Position numbers and translations under genes: made by a program. The notes beneath the pieces were generated by a model. The model was not told the DNA's origin, did no database searches, and saw only the letters and a list, made by a program, of their open reading frames with translations. 64,000 bases of DNA, from contig NC_135570.1 of the NCBI RefSeq assembly GCF_964340395.1, positions 15,996,322 through 16,060,321 on the forward strand, given 5' to 3'. How positions within the stretch are numbered: position 1 is the first letter of the stretch; each line of letters starts with the position of its first letter. Source of the stretch: Glandiceps talaboti (taxonomy: Eukaryota; Hemichordata; Enteropneusta; Spengelidae). Below are positions 20,961-30,900 of the stretch, piece after piece.

Positions 20961-21601
20961 TATCTTTCGGTGAAAATCTGCAGAATAACATTTCCAGAAA
21001 CATCTTACCAAGTTTCAGTCTCATTGCCCAAGTACTTTTTGAGATACAAGTTTTTGACTAAAATTCACATTTGTACACCTAATTTGCATATCACCAATGA
21101 GATCATAATATGCTTAATATTTCTTCATCTATACACCTCCAGATGCATCCCCGTTAAATTTAAACCCAATCTGCTCAGTAGTTTTGGAATTGAAGATTTT
21201 TGACCAAAAAGACACATGTTTAGCCCCTAATTTGCATATCACTGATTGAATTGAATTGAATTGAAATTTATTCCACCAGAAGAGAAAAATATATACACAA
21301 ACTCTGAAAGCAACGGATAAAACATTTCTGGTGAGGGCCATGGAAATAGTTCGTAGGAACTAATCAATGTCCATGGACCGTACATGTAGATAATAAATAC
21401 AAATTTGGGCTGGTACGAGTTTCACAATAACAACAAAAATACAATTCTTAATAAATAAGGAGAAGTGTTGGTGGCAAAATTAAATGGAAGCTTATAAACG
21501 TAACGGAAAAAAATAGTAAAATAAGAACAGGTAACAAGCACAAGTTCTAATATACAGAAATAAAATTACAGTGGCAAATTGAAAGAGACAACAGATAAAG
21601 G

Positions 21602-24559
21602 TTATTCCCTCAGAAGATACTGCTTTAAGTTTTTCTTAAAATTATGTCTATTGTTTATCGTTCTTACAGACATGGGCACAGAGTTCCAGGTTTTAATAGA
21701 TGCGTACTTGAAGTTGTGTTGACTAATTGAGAGGTTAACCTTAGGGATTGGAAAGTTACCACTGTTGTTAGCACTGGTTGGATAGCTATGGGACAACTGG
21801 TATGTGATGTAATGGTCAAGAGTGTGTGTAAAGCGGTTATGGTTTAGATCGTAGATGAACATGCAAGTCTGAAGTTTACAAAGTTTATAGATGTCAAGAA
21901 TATTAAGTTGGTTAAAGAGAGGAGTAGAGTGTGCATGGTAGTCAGAGAAGGTTATGAGACGAACTATTTTCTTTTGTAGACGGTAAAGTGGGTCAAGGGC
22001 TGTTGGATAAGTGTTTCCCCAGATTTCAACACAATAACTAAGGTGGGGGAGAATTAGACTATTATAGAGGAGGATGAGGACAGATTTAGGAACATAGTGC
22101 CGAATGCGTGAAATTATGCCAACTTTCGGGCTGATTGTGTTCCTCACTTTTTCAATATGTGACTTCCAAGTAAGGGAGGGGTCGATTGCTACGCCTAGGT
22201 ATGTGGCTGACAACACTCCCTTCACGGGTGTATTGCCAATACAAAGACGTCCTTCCAAATGGGTGGATTTTTGGGGCGTTTTTATGACCATATAGTTTGT
22301 TTTTTCGATGTTAATTGTAAGTTTGTTTGCATTGCACCAGAGGTTGACTTTGTCAAGAGGTTTACTGAGAAGAGAAAGGTTAATATGGGTGGATGTCATG
22401 TATTTGAAAAGATTAGTATCGTCAGCAAATAGTCGAATGTTGAAAGCATCAGTAGATTTGTTAATATCGTTAATATAAATCAAGAAAAGGATAGGTCCCA
22501 AGATAGATCCTTGCGGTACGCCACATTTGATCTGTCTTGGGTTTGAAGTGAAGCCGTTGATATTAACAACCTGTTGACGATTTTCCAGATAGCTTTGGAA
22601 CCAGCGGAGAGGTACACCTCTGATTCCATAGTAAGAAAGTTTTTTGAGTAGAATTTGGTGGTCAATAGTATCAAAAGCCTTTTTAAGGTCAATAAAGATG
22701 CCAAATGTAATTAGACCGTTGTCCATTTTGTCTGTAATGTCTGAAACCAAATCAGCTAAAGCAAGTTTTGTACTATATTTTTTTCGAAATCCATATTGGG
22801 TATTTATAATAATATTAAATTTGTCGAGGAAAGTGGTTAGCTGGTCATGTACAATTGATTCGAAAACCTTACTGAGTATCGGTAGAATAGAAATGGGCCT
22901 ATAGTTACTGGCTTCAAGCACTGAGCCTTTCTTGTAGATTGGTGATATTTTTGCAAATTTGAGTGGGTCTGGAAATATGCCTTCAGTGAGAGAACAGTTA
23001 ATAATGTGGGTTAGTGGACGAGAAATGTAATGAACAGAATCAATGATGAGTTTAGGATGAATATGATCGTGTCCCATAGCTTTCCGGGGATCTAAGCGAC
23101 TGATTTCCTTGGCAACATCGTTTTCATTAACTGGACGAAAAAAGATTGAATTGGGGTAATTGTCAGTAAGGTAACTATCAAAACTTTCGGGAGAATTTAT
23201 ATTTGCTGCAAGATTAGGTCCAATATTTGAAAAGAAGTCATTAAAAGTTTCAGCTATGTCACTGCTTTCTGTCAAGAGTACATCAGTATGGTCACAGGCT
23301 TTTATTTGTTTTGGGGATGACAAGTTTTTGCTATTTTTGTTTAAAATCTCGTTAATTGTTTTCCAAATTTTGTTTGTGTTTCCTGTATTGGACAGAAACT
23401 TAATGTGGTAATAGTGCCTTTTCGCTGATTTGAGAAGTTTTGTCAGTATGTTACGATATAATTTGTATTTGTTCCTGATATCGCTATTATTGGGTGATTT
23501 CTTTACTTTTGAGAATAATTTGTGTTTAGTCCTGGTCGAAATTAGCAAGCCCTTTGATAGCCATGGCTTGCGAAATCCAGAACCTTTAATGTTAAAGTGC
23601 TTAATTGGGGCGTGTTTCGAGGAAAGTTGATAGAATATATTACAGAAAGCAGTGTAAGCATTATTTGGGTCAGAGCAGTCAAAAACTGGTTGCCAGGAAA
23701 TGTTGCCGAGATCAGACAGAAATGCCTCACAATTATACTTTGAAAAATCACATTTGAAGAAGGTTGAATTAGCGTTAAATACATACTCAAAATGATTGAT
23801 TTTTGCGAAAACTGGGAAGTGGTCGGTGATATCAGTGTCAATACTCCCACAATCAATTAAATAATCTGTGATATTAGTTATTACGTGGTCAATAATTGTT
23901 TCTGTAGTGGTGGCGATTCTAGTTGGGGTGTTGATTGTCTGTACAAAATTATAACTATTTAAGAGGGCATTATACTCAGTATTTATGGAGGAATTCTGGT
24001 TGACGTCTATGTTGAAGTCTCCTAAAATTATACAATTCTTATTCCTTGAAGACATGTAGTCCAGGCAGTTTTCCAAGCTCGTAAAAAATTCATGCACTGA
24101 GGTATTAGGCCTCCTGTATATTACGCCAACTACCAATTTCTTTTTGTCTATATACATCTCTACAAATACTGATTCGGAGTGTGCAATTTGAAAGGTGTTA
24201 ATTTGGGAGAATGACAATGAACTGTGAATATATAAAGCTGCTCCTCCACCTTGGGAATGCTCACGATTGCAGGTGATAATTTTGTAAGACGGGAGATTGA
24301 ATAATGAGCATTCAGTATTATTATGTAACCACGTCTCAGTTAACGCAATGACAGGGAAATTGGTCTGTAGACTATTTAAGAATGAAACTAACTCATCAAA
24401 ATGTTTTCCTAGCGATCTGATATTCAAGTGAAAAGTAGAAAAAAATTGCCTGTTTACATTTGTAGAGGTTAAAGAAGTTGTACCTGAGTTAAATTGTTCC
24501 AGTGAATATGCTTTACAGTTGTAATTTACAGTTGATGGTTGAGTGTCAATAGAAACCAT
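21602..24559 (-). CDS. LINE ORF2: endonuclease and reverse transcriptase
   Basis: A 985-aa uninterrupted frame for the enzyme that nicks target DNA and reverse-transcribes the element's RNA at the nick. The N-terminal APE-type endonuclease (about residues 40-255) shows HLNIRSL, TETWL with the metal-binding Glu, YRRP, ILGDFNIDV, IDHVITN and TDHFPVF. The reverse transcriptase (about 490-770) shows YRPISILPILSKVFE, QYGFRKKYSTKLALAD, IDLKKAFDTIDH, VPQGSILGPILFLIYIND and the catalytic FADDT. The C-terminal part has the usual thumb region with LPHLSYCVEIWGNTYP. There is no RNase H domain, as in CR1-group elements. No frameshift or stop is seen, so it could be active. Confidence 0.96.
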   Translation of the reverse strand: MVSIDTQPSTVNYNCKAYSLEQFNSGTTSLTSTNVNRQFFSTFHLNIRSLGKHFDELVSFLNSLQTNFPVIALTETWLHNNTECSLFNLPSYKIITCNREHSQGGGAALYIHSSLSFSQINTFQIAHSESVFVEMYIDKKKLVVGVIYRRPNTSVHEFFTSLENCLDYMSSRNKNCIILGDFNIDVNQNSSINTEYNALLNSYNFVQTINTPTRIATTTETIIDHVITNITDYLIDCGSIDTDITDHFPVFAKINHFEYVFNANSTFFKCDFSKYNCEAFLSDLGNISWQPVFDCSDPNNAYTAFCNIFYQLSSKHAPIKHFNIKGSGFRKPWLSKGLLISTRTKHKLFSKVKKSPNNSDIRNKYKLYRNILTKLLKSAKRHYYHIKFLSNTGNTNKIWKTINEILNKNSKNLSSPKQIKACDHTDVLLTESSDIAETFNDFFSNIGPNLAANINSPESFDSYLTDNYPNSIFFRPVNENDVAKEISRLDPRKAMGHDHIHPKLIIDSVHYISRPLTHIINCSLTEGIFPDPLKFAKISPIYKKGSVLEASNYRPISILPILSKVFESIVHDQLTTFLDKFNIIINTQYGFRKKYSTKLALADLVSDITDKMDNGLITFGIFIDLKKAFDTIDHQILLKKLSYYGIRGVPLRWFQSYLENRQQVVNINGFTSNPRQIKCGVPQGSILGPILFLIYINDINKSTDAFNIRLFADDTNLFKYMTSTHINLSLLSKPLDKVNLWCNANKLTINIEKTNYMVIKTPQKSTHLEGRLCIGNTPVKGVLSATYLGVAIDPSLTWKSHIEKVRNTISPKVGIISRIRHYVPKSVLILLYNSLILPHLSYCVEIWGNTYPTALDPLYRLQKKIVRLITFSDYHAHSTPLFNQLNILDIYKLCKLQTCMFIYDLNHNRFTHTLDHYITYQLSHSYPTSANNSGNFPIPKVNLSISQHNFKYASIKTWNSVPMSVRTINNRHNFKKNLKQYLLRE

Positions 24560-24600
24560 TATTTACAGAAGTCTATTTATGGTATCTACAAATATACAAG

Positions 24601-25470
24601 TTAATGAGCATACTGCAGACGTTCAATGTCGTTCACTGATGTTATCCTGATTGCTCTACTTTCTTCGTTCTTTCTCACCAATATGTTGCCGTTCATGGTC
24701 CAAATAAATTTCCATTGTAGAGACTTCTTCTTTTCGTTTGCTTTGTAGAAAAGTTGTTTGTTGGCGGGGCTCAGGTTCTCGTTGATATATATTCTGGTAT
24801 CAGTGTGGTTGTCAATGTTCATGTCTCTTGTAGATTTGTTCTTGATGTGTTTTCGGGCAGAATATATGTTATTCCGGATGGTTCTTCTGGTAAACTTGAC
24901 GATTATTGGAGCTGGTCTTGGGTGTGGGTGTGCATGTGTTCTGGACGGTAAACGGTGACTGATGTCAATGTCGCTCGTTGAGATGTGGATGCCGGCTGAA
25001 TTGGCGACTTTTACAACCAGAGAGTCGGTATCTTCGTCAGGCTGCTCTGGGACACCGTGTATTTCTAAGTTGTTTCGCCTTGTGTACTGTTGTAGATCCC
25101 TCAGTTCTTGTTGTGTTGTGGTTAAGTTGTCGTTTATGGACACTAGTTGTTCTTTCAAGCTTTTGTTTTCTGCCTCAATGTTTTCCATTCGTTCCTTGTA
25201 CATATCAAAGAAAGTACTAATATATTCGACGGATGCCTGTAGGTCATTAAGCTTCCTTTCTACGGTTGGTATTTTTTCAATCTTGTCACTCAGTGATGCT
25301 AGCGTTGACAAGATCTGGGAAAACTGGCTTTGTTCTTCTCGGTCGGCCATCTTGTCTTTGTCTTGGTGCTTACTTGAACTTGAAGTTGGAGCTGGGAACC
25401 GCTTCGCCTCACATTTCTTGCAAAGGTCAAGGCTCCTTGGCAAAGACGTACTCCTCGTGACTGACCACAA
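24601..25470 (-). CDS. LINE ORF1: nucleic-acid-binding protein, coiled coil plus FP25-like domain
   Basis: A 289-aa frame in the position of ORF1, expected to bind element RNA. Residues about 45-125 form a coiled coil rich in Glu/Leu/Lys (ERMENIEAENKSLKEQL). From about 130 comes the domain common to ORF1 of this LINE group (NNLEIHGVPE, DIDISHRLPS, PIIVKFTRRTIRN, IYINENLSPANKQLFYKA, WKFIWTMNGNILVRK). The annotated start is not certain: a methionine at 25484 in another frame reads MKCNDCG, and this frame has LCKKCEAK. Together these would be a CxxC...CxxC zinc finger, so a small frameshift near 25400-25470 probably broke the N-terminus. Confidence 0.88.
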   Translation of the reverse strand: MWSVTRSTSLPRSLDLCKKCEAKRFPAPTSSSSKHQDKDKMADREEQSQFSQILSTLASLSDKIEKIPTVERKLNDLQASVEYISTFFDMYKERMENIEAENKSLKEQLVSINDNLTTTQQELRDLQQYTRRNNLEIHGVPEQPDEDTDSLVVKVANSAGIHISTSDIDISHRLPSRTHAHPHPRPAPIIVKFTRRTIRNNIYSARKHIKNKSTRDMNIDNHTDTRIYINENLSPANKQLFYKANEKKKSLQWKFIWTMNGNILVRKNEESRAIRITSVNDIERLQYAH

Positions 25471-25590
25471 TCATTACATTTCATCTTGCTGTACTTTGGG
25501 ATGATTTACTGGGCTTACAATGGTAATTTTAGCGATTTTATACGGAGCGTTTTTCAAAAGCTGTTACTACCCATACGCCCATTGTCTCTC

Positions 25591-25826
25591 ATCATGTGAT
25601 CATGCGATCATCATGTCGTTAACAATTCTTAATCTAAACACCCTTAAGAATGTTCCCACCAAATTTCAGACTGATCTGCCTAGCAGTTTTTGTTGAGTTT
25701 TTTGACCCAAATCACACACTGGTGGTAAGATCATTTTGATTTGAACAATTTCTCAACTAGACACCAGAAGTAACATGACCACCAAATATCAAAGCAATCC
25801 ATCCGGCAGTTTTTGACTTTAAGTTG

Positions 25827-25829
<3 letters not shown>
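25591..25829. other. Right flank of LINE: older dispersed repeat
   Basis: Contains two copies of a CCACCAAATTTCAGACTGAT-type segment, followed by TGCCTAGCAGTTTTTG or CATCCGGCAGTTTTTG. The same motif is on the left of the LINE near 21150, so the LINE split one repeat. Confidence 0.6.
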
Positions 25830-25870
<41 letters not shown>

Positions 25871-25933
25871 CACATACGCACACACACACACACACGCACA
25901 CATCCACACAGACAGACAGACAGACAGACACTT
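25830..25933. repeat. CA and CAGA microsatellite
   Basis: (CA)n interrupted by TGCACATACG and similar, ending in (CAGA)n. Followed by the inverted pair GCACTACTGAACCTTATCAG / TTCAGTTGTGC. Confidence 0.95.
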
Positions 25934-25979
25934 TGCCATGCCTATAGCACTACTGAACCTTATCAGTTCAGTTGTGCTA

Positions 25980-26040
25980 AAAATCTACCTACCGCATCTA
26001 TTTTGAAATTGAGCGTAATCGGAGCCACACAATTTTTTTT
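25980..26040 (+). mobile_element. 3' fragment of the 360-bp dispersed repeat
   Basis: Reads AAAATCTACCTACCG and GAAATTGAGCGTAATCGGAG, the 3' end of the family at 8083-8443, 16973-17368 and 20109-20437. Confidence 0.7.
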
Positions 26041-26185
26041 ACATCTCATAGTAATATCCATCTTTTCTGTTGTGTCATCAAAATTGACAATTGTTAATGA
26101 CTTTGGATACAAAATATGGGAGTTGTATATATGTTGTAGCTACCATAGTTATCATATCCCTGAGATATATAGTCCATGTCCCCAC

Positions 26186-26404
26186 CCAATCTGATTAAAA
26201 TCTGATGTGGTGAAAGCGGCTAAATGCTGGATTTACCTCTATTTCCATCATTTGTGTCGTTTTTTTTTCTGTTCCAAGTGATCGCTGCCTTCCTACTTGA
26301 AGACAGCAATCACTCAGAACAAAAACAAATAACACAAAATGATGGAAATAGAGGTAAATACAGCATTTAGCCGTTTTCACCACATCGGATTTTAATCAGA
26401 TTGG
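26186..26404. mobile_element. Hairpin MITE downstream of the DUF885 gene
   Basis: Ends CCAATCTGATTAAAATC and complement, with arms of about 95 bp (GATGTGGTGAAA, GGATTTACCTCTATTTCCAT and complements) and a short loop. TCCCCAC flanks it on both sides (26179-26185 and 26405-26411), extendable to 9 bp because the element ends overlap. No coding capacity. Lies 160 bp past the DUF885 stop codon and may be in its 3' UTR. Confidence 0.85.
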
Positions 26405-26476
26405 TCCCCACCCAACCTGTCAATTTTAACTAGGTGACCATGGAACCAATTGCTTTTCCCTCTGTATATTGTTTGT

Positions 26477-26546
26477 CATTAAAAGTGAAGTGTTGTTGTC
26501 TAATACCAGTTCATTAAAAGTGAAGTGTTGTTGTTTAATACCAGTT
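26477..26546. repeat. 35-bp tandem duplication, probable DUF885 3' UTR
   Basis: Two copies starting CATTAAAAGTGAAGTGTTGT with a single C/T difference. On the minus strand the copy nearer the gene has ATTAAA, a common variant polyadenylation signal, just after the stop codon. Confidence 0.85.
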
Positions 26547-26563
26547 CAATCATATTGATGATT

Positions 26564-26679
26564 TCAGGATTGTAAAGTGTTGTCGATGTACTTGTCAATC
26601 AGTATTTCTAGAACTGTAAGTGGTACAGGTCCGCATGATAGAACCACATCATGGAAGTCTTTGATATCAAATTTCTCAC
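26564..26679 (-). CDS. DUF885 gene, last exon
   Basis: Acceptor TGTATTACAG. Encodes EKFDIKDFHDVVLSCGPVPL and TVLEILIDKYIDNTLQS, then TGA. The FHD...G..PL pattern is the usual C-terminus of the family. Confidence 0.95.
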
Positions 26680-27811
26680 CTGTAATACAAAGAAAATTAT
26701 CTTCAAATTATTAAAAATATTTTCAATTTTGAATGTCTTCCTCCAATATGAATAAATGGACACAGTATATTATAAGTGTTTGTAGAGAGTTTTTTTTTTA
26801 CATCTAACATCATTTTTATAGTATGATGAAAGCTCATCTGAGCAAACGTTCAGTCTAAGTTCATGAGTTTAACTTTGTTTTGCACCAAACTTTTCAAGTA
26901 GCTCACTTTCAACAGGTATCATTTTCATAATGCATTACATCAACAAAAACAAGCCTTCATTGATGACATAGTCATTGTGTGTGTTATGGCGAATCTGAAT
27001 GGTGCCTCTAGATATAAAACTTCATAATTCATTGACCAATTTGCCATTTGACCTTGAATATGGAGGTCAAAGTCAAAGGTCAAGGTATAAAAAAGAAAGC
27101 TGACCTTTGGCGTATGGAGTCTTTGTCTATTTAACTTCTTGAGTTAATGCAGAAAGAAAACGTTTTGGTCATTTCACCTTGAAAATGTTTGTCAAGATCA
27201 AAGGTCATAGTCTCAAAAGAAAGCTTATCATTGATAACCTGTGGGTAGACACTTGAATGTGTATCAAACTTTTGGAAATAACAGGCAAAATGTGCTTTTC
27301 TATCACAAATATGGCCAACATTTTACTAGTATTCATAGCGTTATACTAGGATTTTAATCAACTATGCAGGTGGTAGTGATGGCAGTAGTTTTGGTAGTGA
27401 TGGTGGTGGTGGTGGTGGTGGTGGTGGCAGTGGTGATGGGAAAAGTAGTGGTAGTGTTGATAGCAGTGGTGGTAGTAGTAGTTATGATGGTGGTAGTGAT
27501 GTGGTAATGGTGGTGGTGGTAGTGATAGTAGTAGTGGTAGTGATGGTAGTAGTAGTGGTGGTGTTGAGTGATGTGGTAATGGTGTTGGTAGTGATGATAG
27601 TAGTGATAGTGGTGATTGTGGTGGTTTTGGTAGTGGTGAGGTGATGTTGGTGGTGGTAGTGGTGGTGGTGGTGGTAGTGGTAGGCAGGGTTGTGGTTGTT
27701 GTAGTGTTCGTGGTGGGGGTTGTGGTGGTAGTAGTAGCATTGGTATGGGTAGTGGTGGTGGTGGTGTTTGTGTGTGTGTATTTGGTTGTGTGTGTGAGTG
27801 TGTGTCAGTCA

Positions 27812-27907
<96 letters not shown>

Positions 27908-30900
27908 GCTTGTCTGAGATGTCACCAGATAATTCACAGAATACTTACCAAGCTTATCCTGTGACTTTTGTCGTAGTTCCTTGATTTTCAATTGTCCTAT
28001 AGTATATGAACAGGCCTATAATGACAAGAACAAGAATTACATTAATCACCTGTCATACTGAATTACATGTTTTATTTATTGTATAAGGTATATATAATCT
28101 TGGTAAATTTTAATCGAATGACTTGAGTCTGTAACTAGGCAATTATGTGAGTTTTTTGTTTCATTCCACTTACATTGTATGATAAGATGAAAGGTCCTTT
28201 TCTACCAGTAAATAAGTAGTAAGTTTGAAATAGGAGCACAATGTGACAAGTCACCATAATTGGACACTGCACTGTTAATAATTGGACACTGCACTGTTAA
28301 TAATTGGACACTGCACTGTTAACTACATGTACATATTGTTGTGTAATTGATACAGTGCATTGTTGTGTATGGGGTAATGGGTGCAGTGTAATTGATACAA
28401 TGGATTGTTGTGTATGGGGTAATGGGTGCAGTGTAATTGATACAGTGGATTGTTGTGTATGGGGTAATGGGTGCAGTGTAATTGATACAGTGGATTGTTG
28501 TGTATGGGGTAATGGGTGCAGTGTAATTGATACAGTGGATTGTTGTGTATGGGGTAATGGGTGCAGTGTAATTGATACAATGGATTGTTGTGTATGGGGT
28601 AATGGGTGCAGTGTAATTGACACAATGGATTGTTGTGTATGGGGTAATGGGTGCAGTGTAATTGATACAATGGATTGTTGTGTATGGGGTAATGGGTGCA
28701 GTGTAATTGATACAATGGATTGTTGTGTATGGGGTAATGGGTGCAGTGTAATTGATAAAGTGGATTGTTGTGTATGGGGTAATGGGTGCAGTGTAATTGA
28801 CACATTGGATTGTTGTGTATGGGGTAATGGATGCAGTGTAATTGACACAATGGATTGTTGTGTATGGGGTAATGGGTGCAGTGTAATTGATACAATGGAT
28901 TGTTGTGTATGGGGTAATGGATGCAGTGTAATTGATACAGTGGATTGTTGTGTATGGGGTAATGGGTGCAGTGTAATTGATACAGTGGATTGTTGTGTAT
29001 GGGGTAATGGGTGCAGTGTAATTGATACAGTGGATTGTTGTGTATGGGGTAATGGGTGCAGTGTAATTGATACAGTGGATTGTTGTGTATGGAGTAATGG
29101 GTGCAGTGTAATTGATACAATGGATTGTTGTGTATGGGGTAATGGGTGCAGTGTAATTGATACAGTGGATTGTTGTGTATGGGGTAATGGATGCAGTGTA
29201 ATTGATACAGTGGATTGTTGTGTATGGGGTAATGGGTGCAGTGTAATTGATACAGTGGATTGTTGTGTATGGGGTAATGGGTGCAGTGTAATTGATACAA
29301 TGGATTGTTGAGTATGGGGTAATGGGTGCAGTGTAATTGATACAGTGGATTGTTGTGTATGGGGTAATGGGTGCAGTGTAATTGATACAGTGGATTGTTG
29401 TGTATGGGGTAATGGGTGCAGTGTAATTGATAAAGTGGATTGTTGTGTATGGGGTAATGGGTGCAGTGTAATTGATACAGTGGATTGTTGTGTATGGGGT
29501 AATGGGTGCAGTGTAATTGATACAGTGGATTGTTGTGTATGGGGTAATGGGTGCAGTGTAATTGATACAGTGGATTGTTGTGTATGGGGTAATGGGTGCA
29601 GTGTAATTGATAAAGTGGATTGTTGTGTATGGGGTAATGGGTGCAGTGTAATTGATACAATGGATTGTTGTGTATGGGGTAATGGGTGCAGTGTAATTGA
29701 TACAGTGGATTGTTGTGTATGGGGTAATGGGTGCAGTGTAATTGATACAGTGGATTGTTGTGTATGGGGTAATGGGTGCAGTGTAATTGATACAGTGGAT
29801 TGTTGTGTATGGGGTAATGGGTGCAGTGTAATTGATACAGTGGATTGTTGTGTATGGGGTAATGGGTGCAGTGTAATTGACACAATGGATTGTTGTGTAT
29901 GGGGTAATGGGTGCAGTGTAATTGATACAATGGATTGTTGTGTATGGGGTAATGGGTGCAGTGTAATTGATACAATGGATTGTTGTGTATGGGGTAATGG
30001 GTGCAGTGTAATTGATAAAGTGGATTGTTGTGTATGGGGTAATGGGTGCAGTGTAATTGACACATTGGATTGTTGTGTATGGGGTAATGGATGCAGTGTA
30101 ATTGACACAATGGATTGTTGTGTATGGGGTAATGGGTGCAGTGTAATTGATACAATGGATTGTTGTGTATGGGGTAATGGATGCAGTGTAATTGATACAG
30201 TGGATTGTTGTGTATGGGGTAATGGGTGCAGTGTAATTGATACAGTGGATTGTTGTGTATGGGGTAATGGGTGCAGTGTAATTGATACAGTGGATTGTTG
30301 TGTATGGGGTAATGGATGCAGTGTAATTGATACAGTGGATTGTTGTGTATGGGGTAATGGGTGCAGTGTAATTGATACAGTGGATTGTTGTGTATGGGGT
30401 AATGGGTGCAGTGTAATTGATACAGTGGATTGTTGTGTATGGGGTAATGGGTGCAGTGTAATTGACACAATGGATTGTTGTGTATGGGGTAATGGGTGCA
30501 GTGTAATTGATACAATGGATTGTTGTGTATGGGGTAATGGGTGCAGTGTAATTGATACAATGGATTGTTGTGTATGGGGTAATGGGTGCAGTGTAATTGA
30601 TAAAGTGGATTGTTGTGTATGGGGTAATGGGTGCAGTGTAATTGACACATTGGATTGTTGTGTATGGGGTAATGGATGCAGTGTAATTGACACAATGGAT
30701 TGTTGTGTATGGGGTAATGGGTGCAGTGTAATTGATACAATGGATTGTTGTGTATGGGGTAATGGATGCAGTGTAATTGATACAGTGGATTGTTGTGTAT
30801 GGGGTAATGGGTGCAGTGTAATTGATACAGTGGATTGTTGTGTATGGGGTAATGGGTGCAGTGTAATTGATACAGTGGATTGTTGTGTATGGGGTAATGG

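Larger units (their letters stand above)
21240..25590 (-). mobile_element. Near full-length non-LTR retrotransposon (CR1/Jockey group LINE)
   Basis: Both open reading frames lie in order on the minus strand: 5' leader, ORF1, a 41-bp gap, ORF2, about 340 bp of 3' UTR, an AATAAA signal, and a tail of TTCAATTCAATTCAATTCAA. A pentanucleotide tail instead of poly-A is typical of CR1/L2-type elements. The right edge is approximate; it is placed where the flanking repeat resumes (ATCATGTGATCATGC, then CTTAATCTAAACACCC, echoing 21085-21140). No target duplication could be defined. Intact long frames indicate recent activity. Confidence 0.88.
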
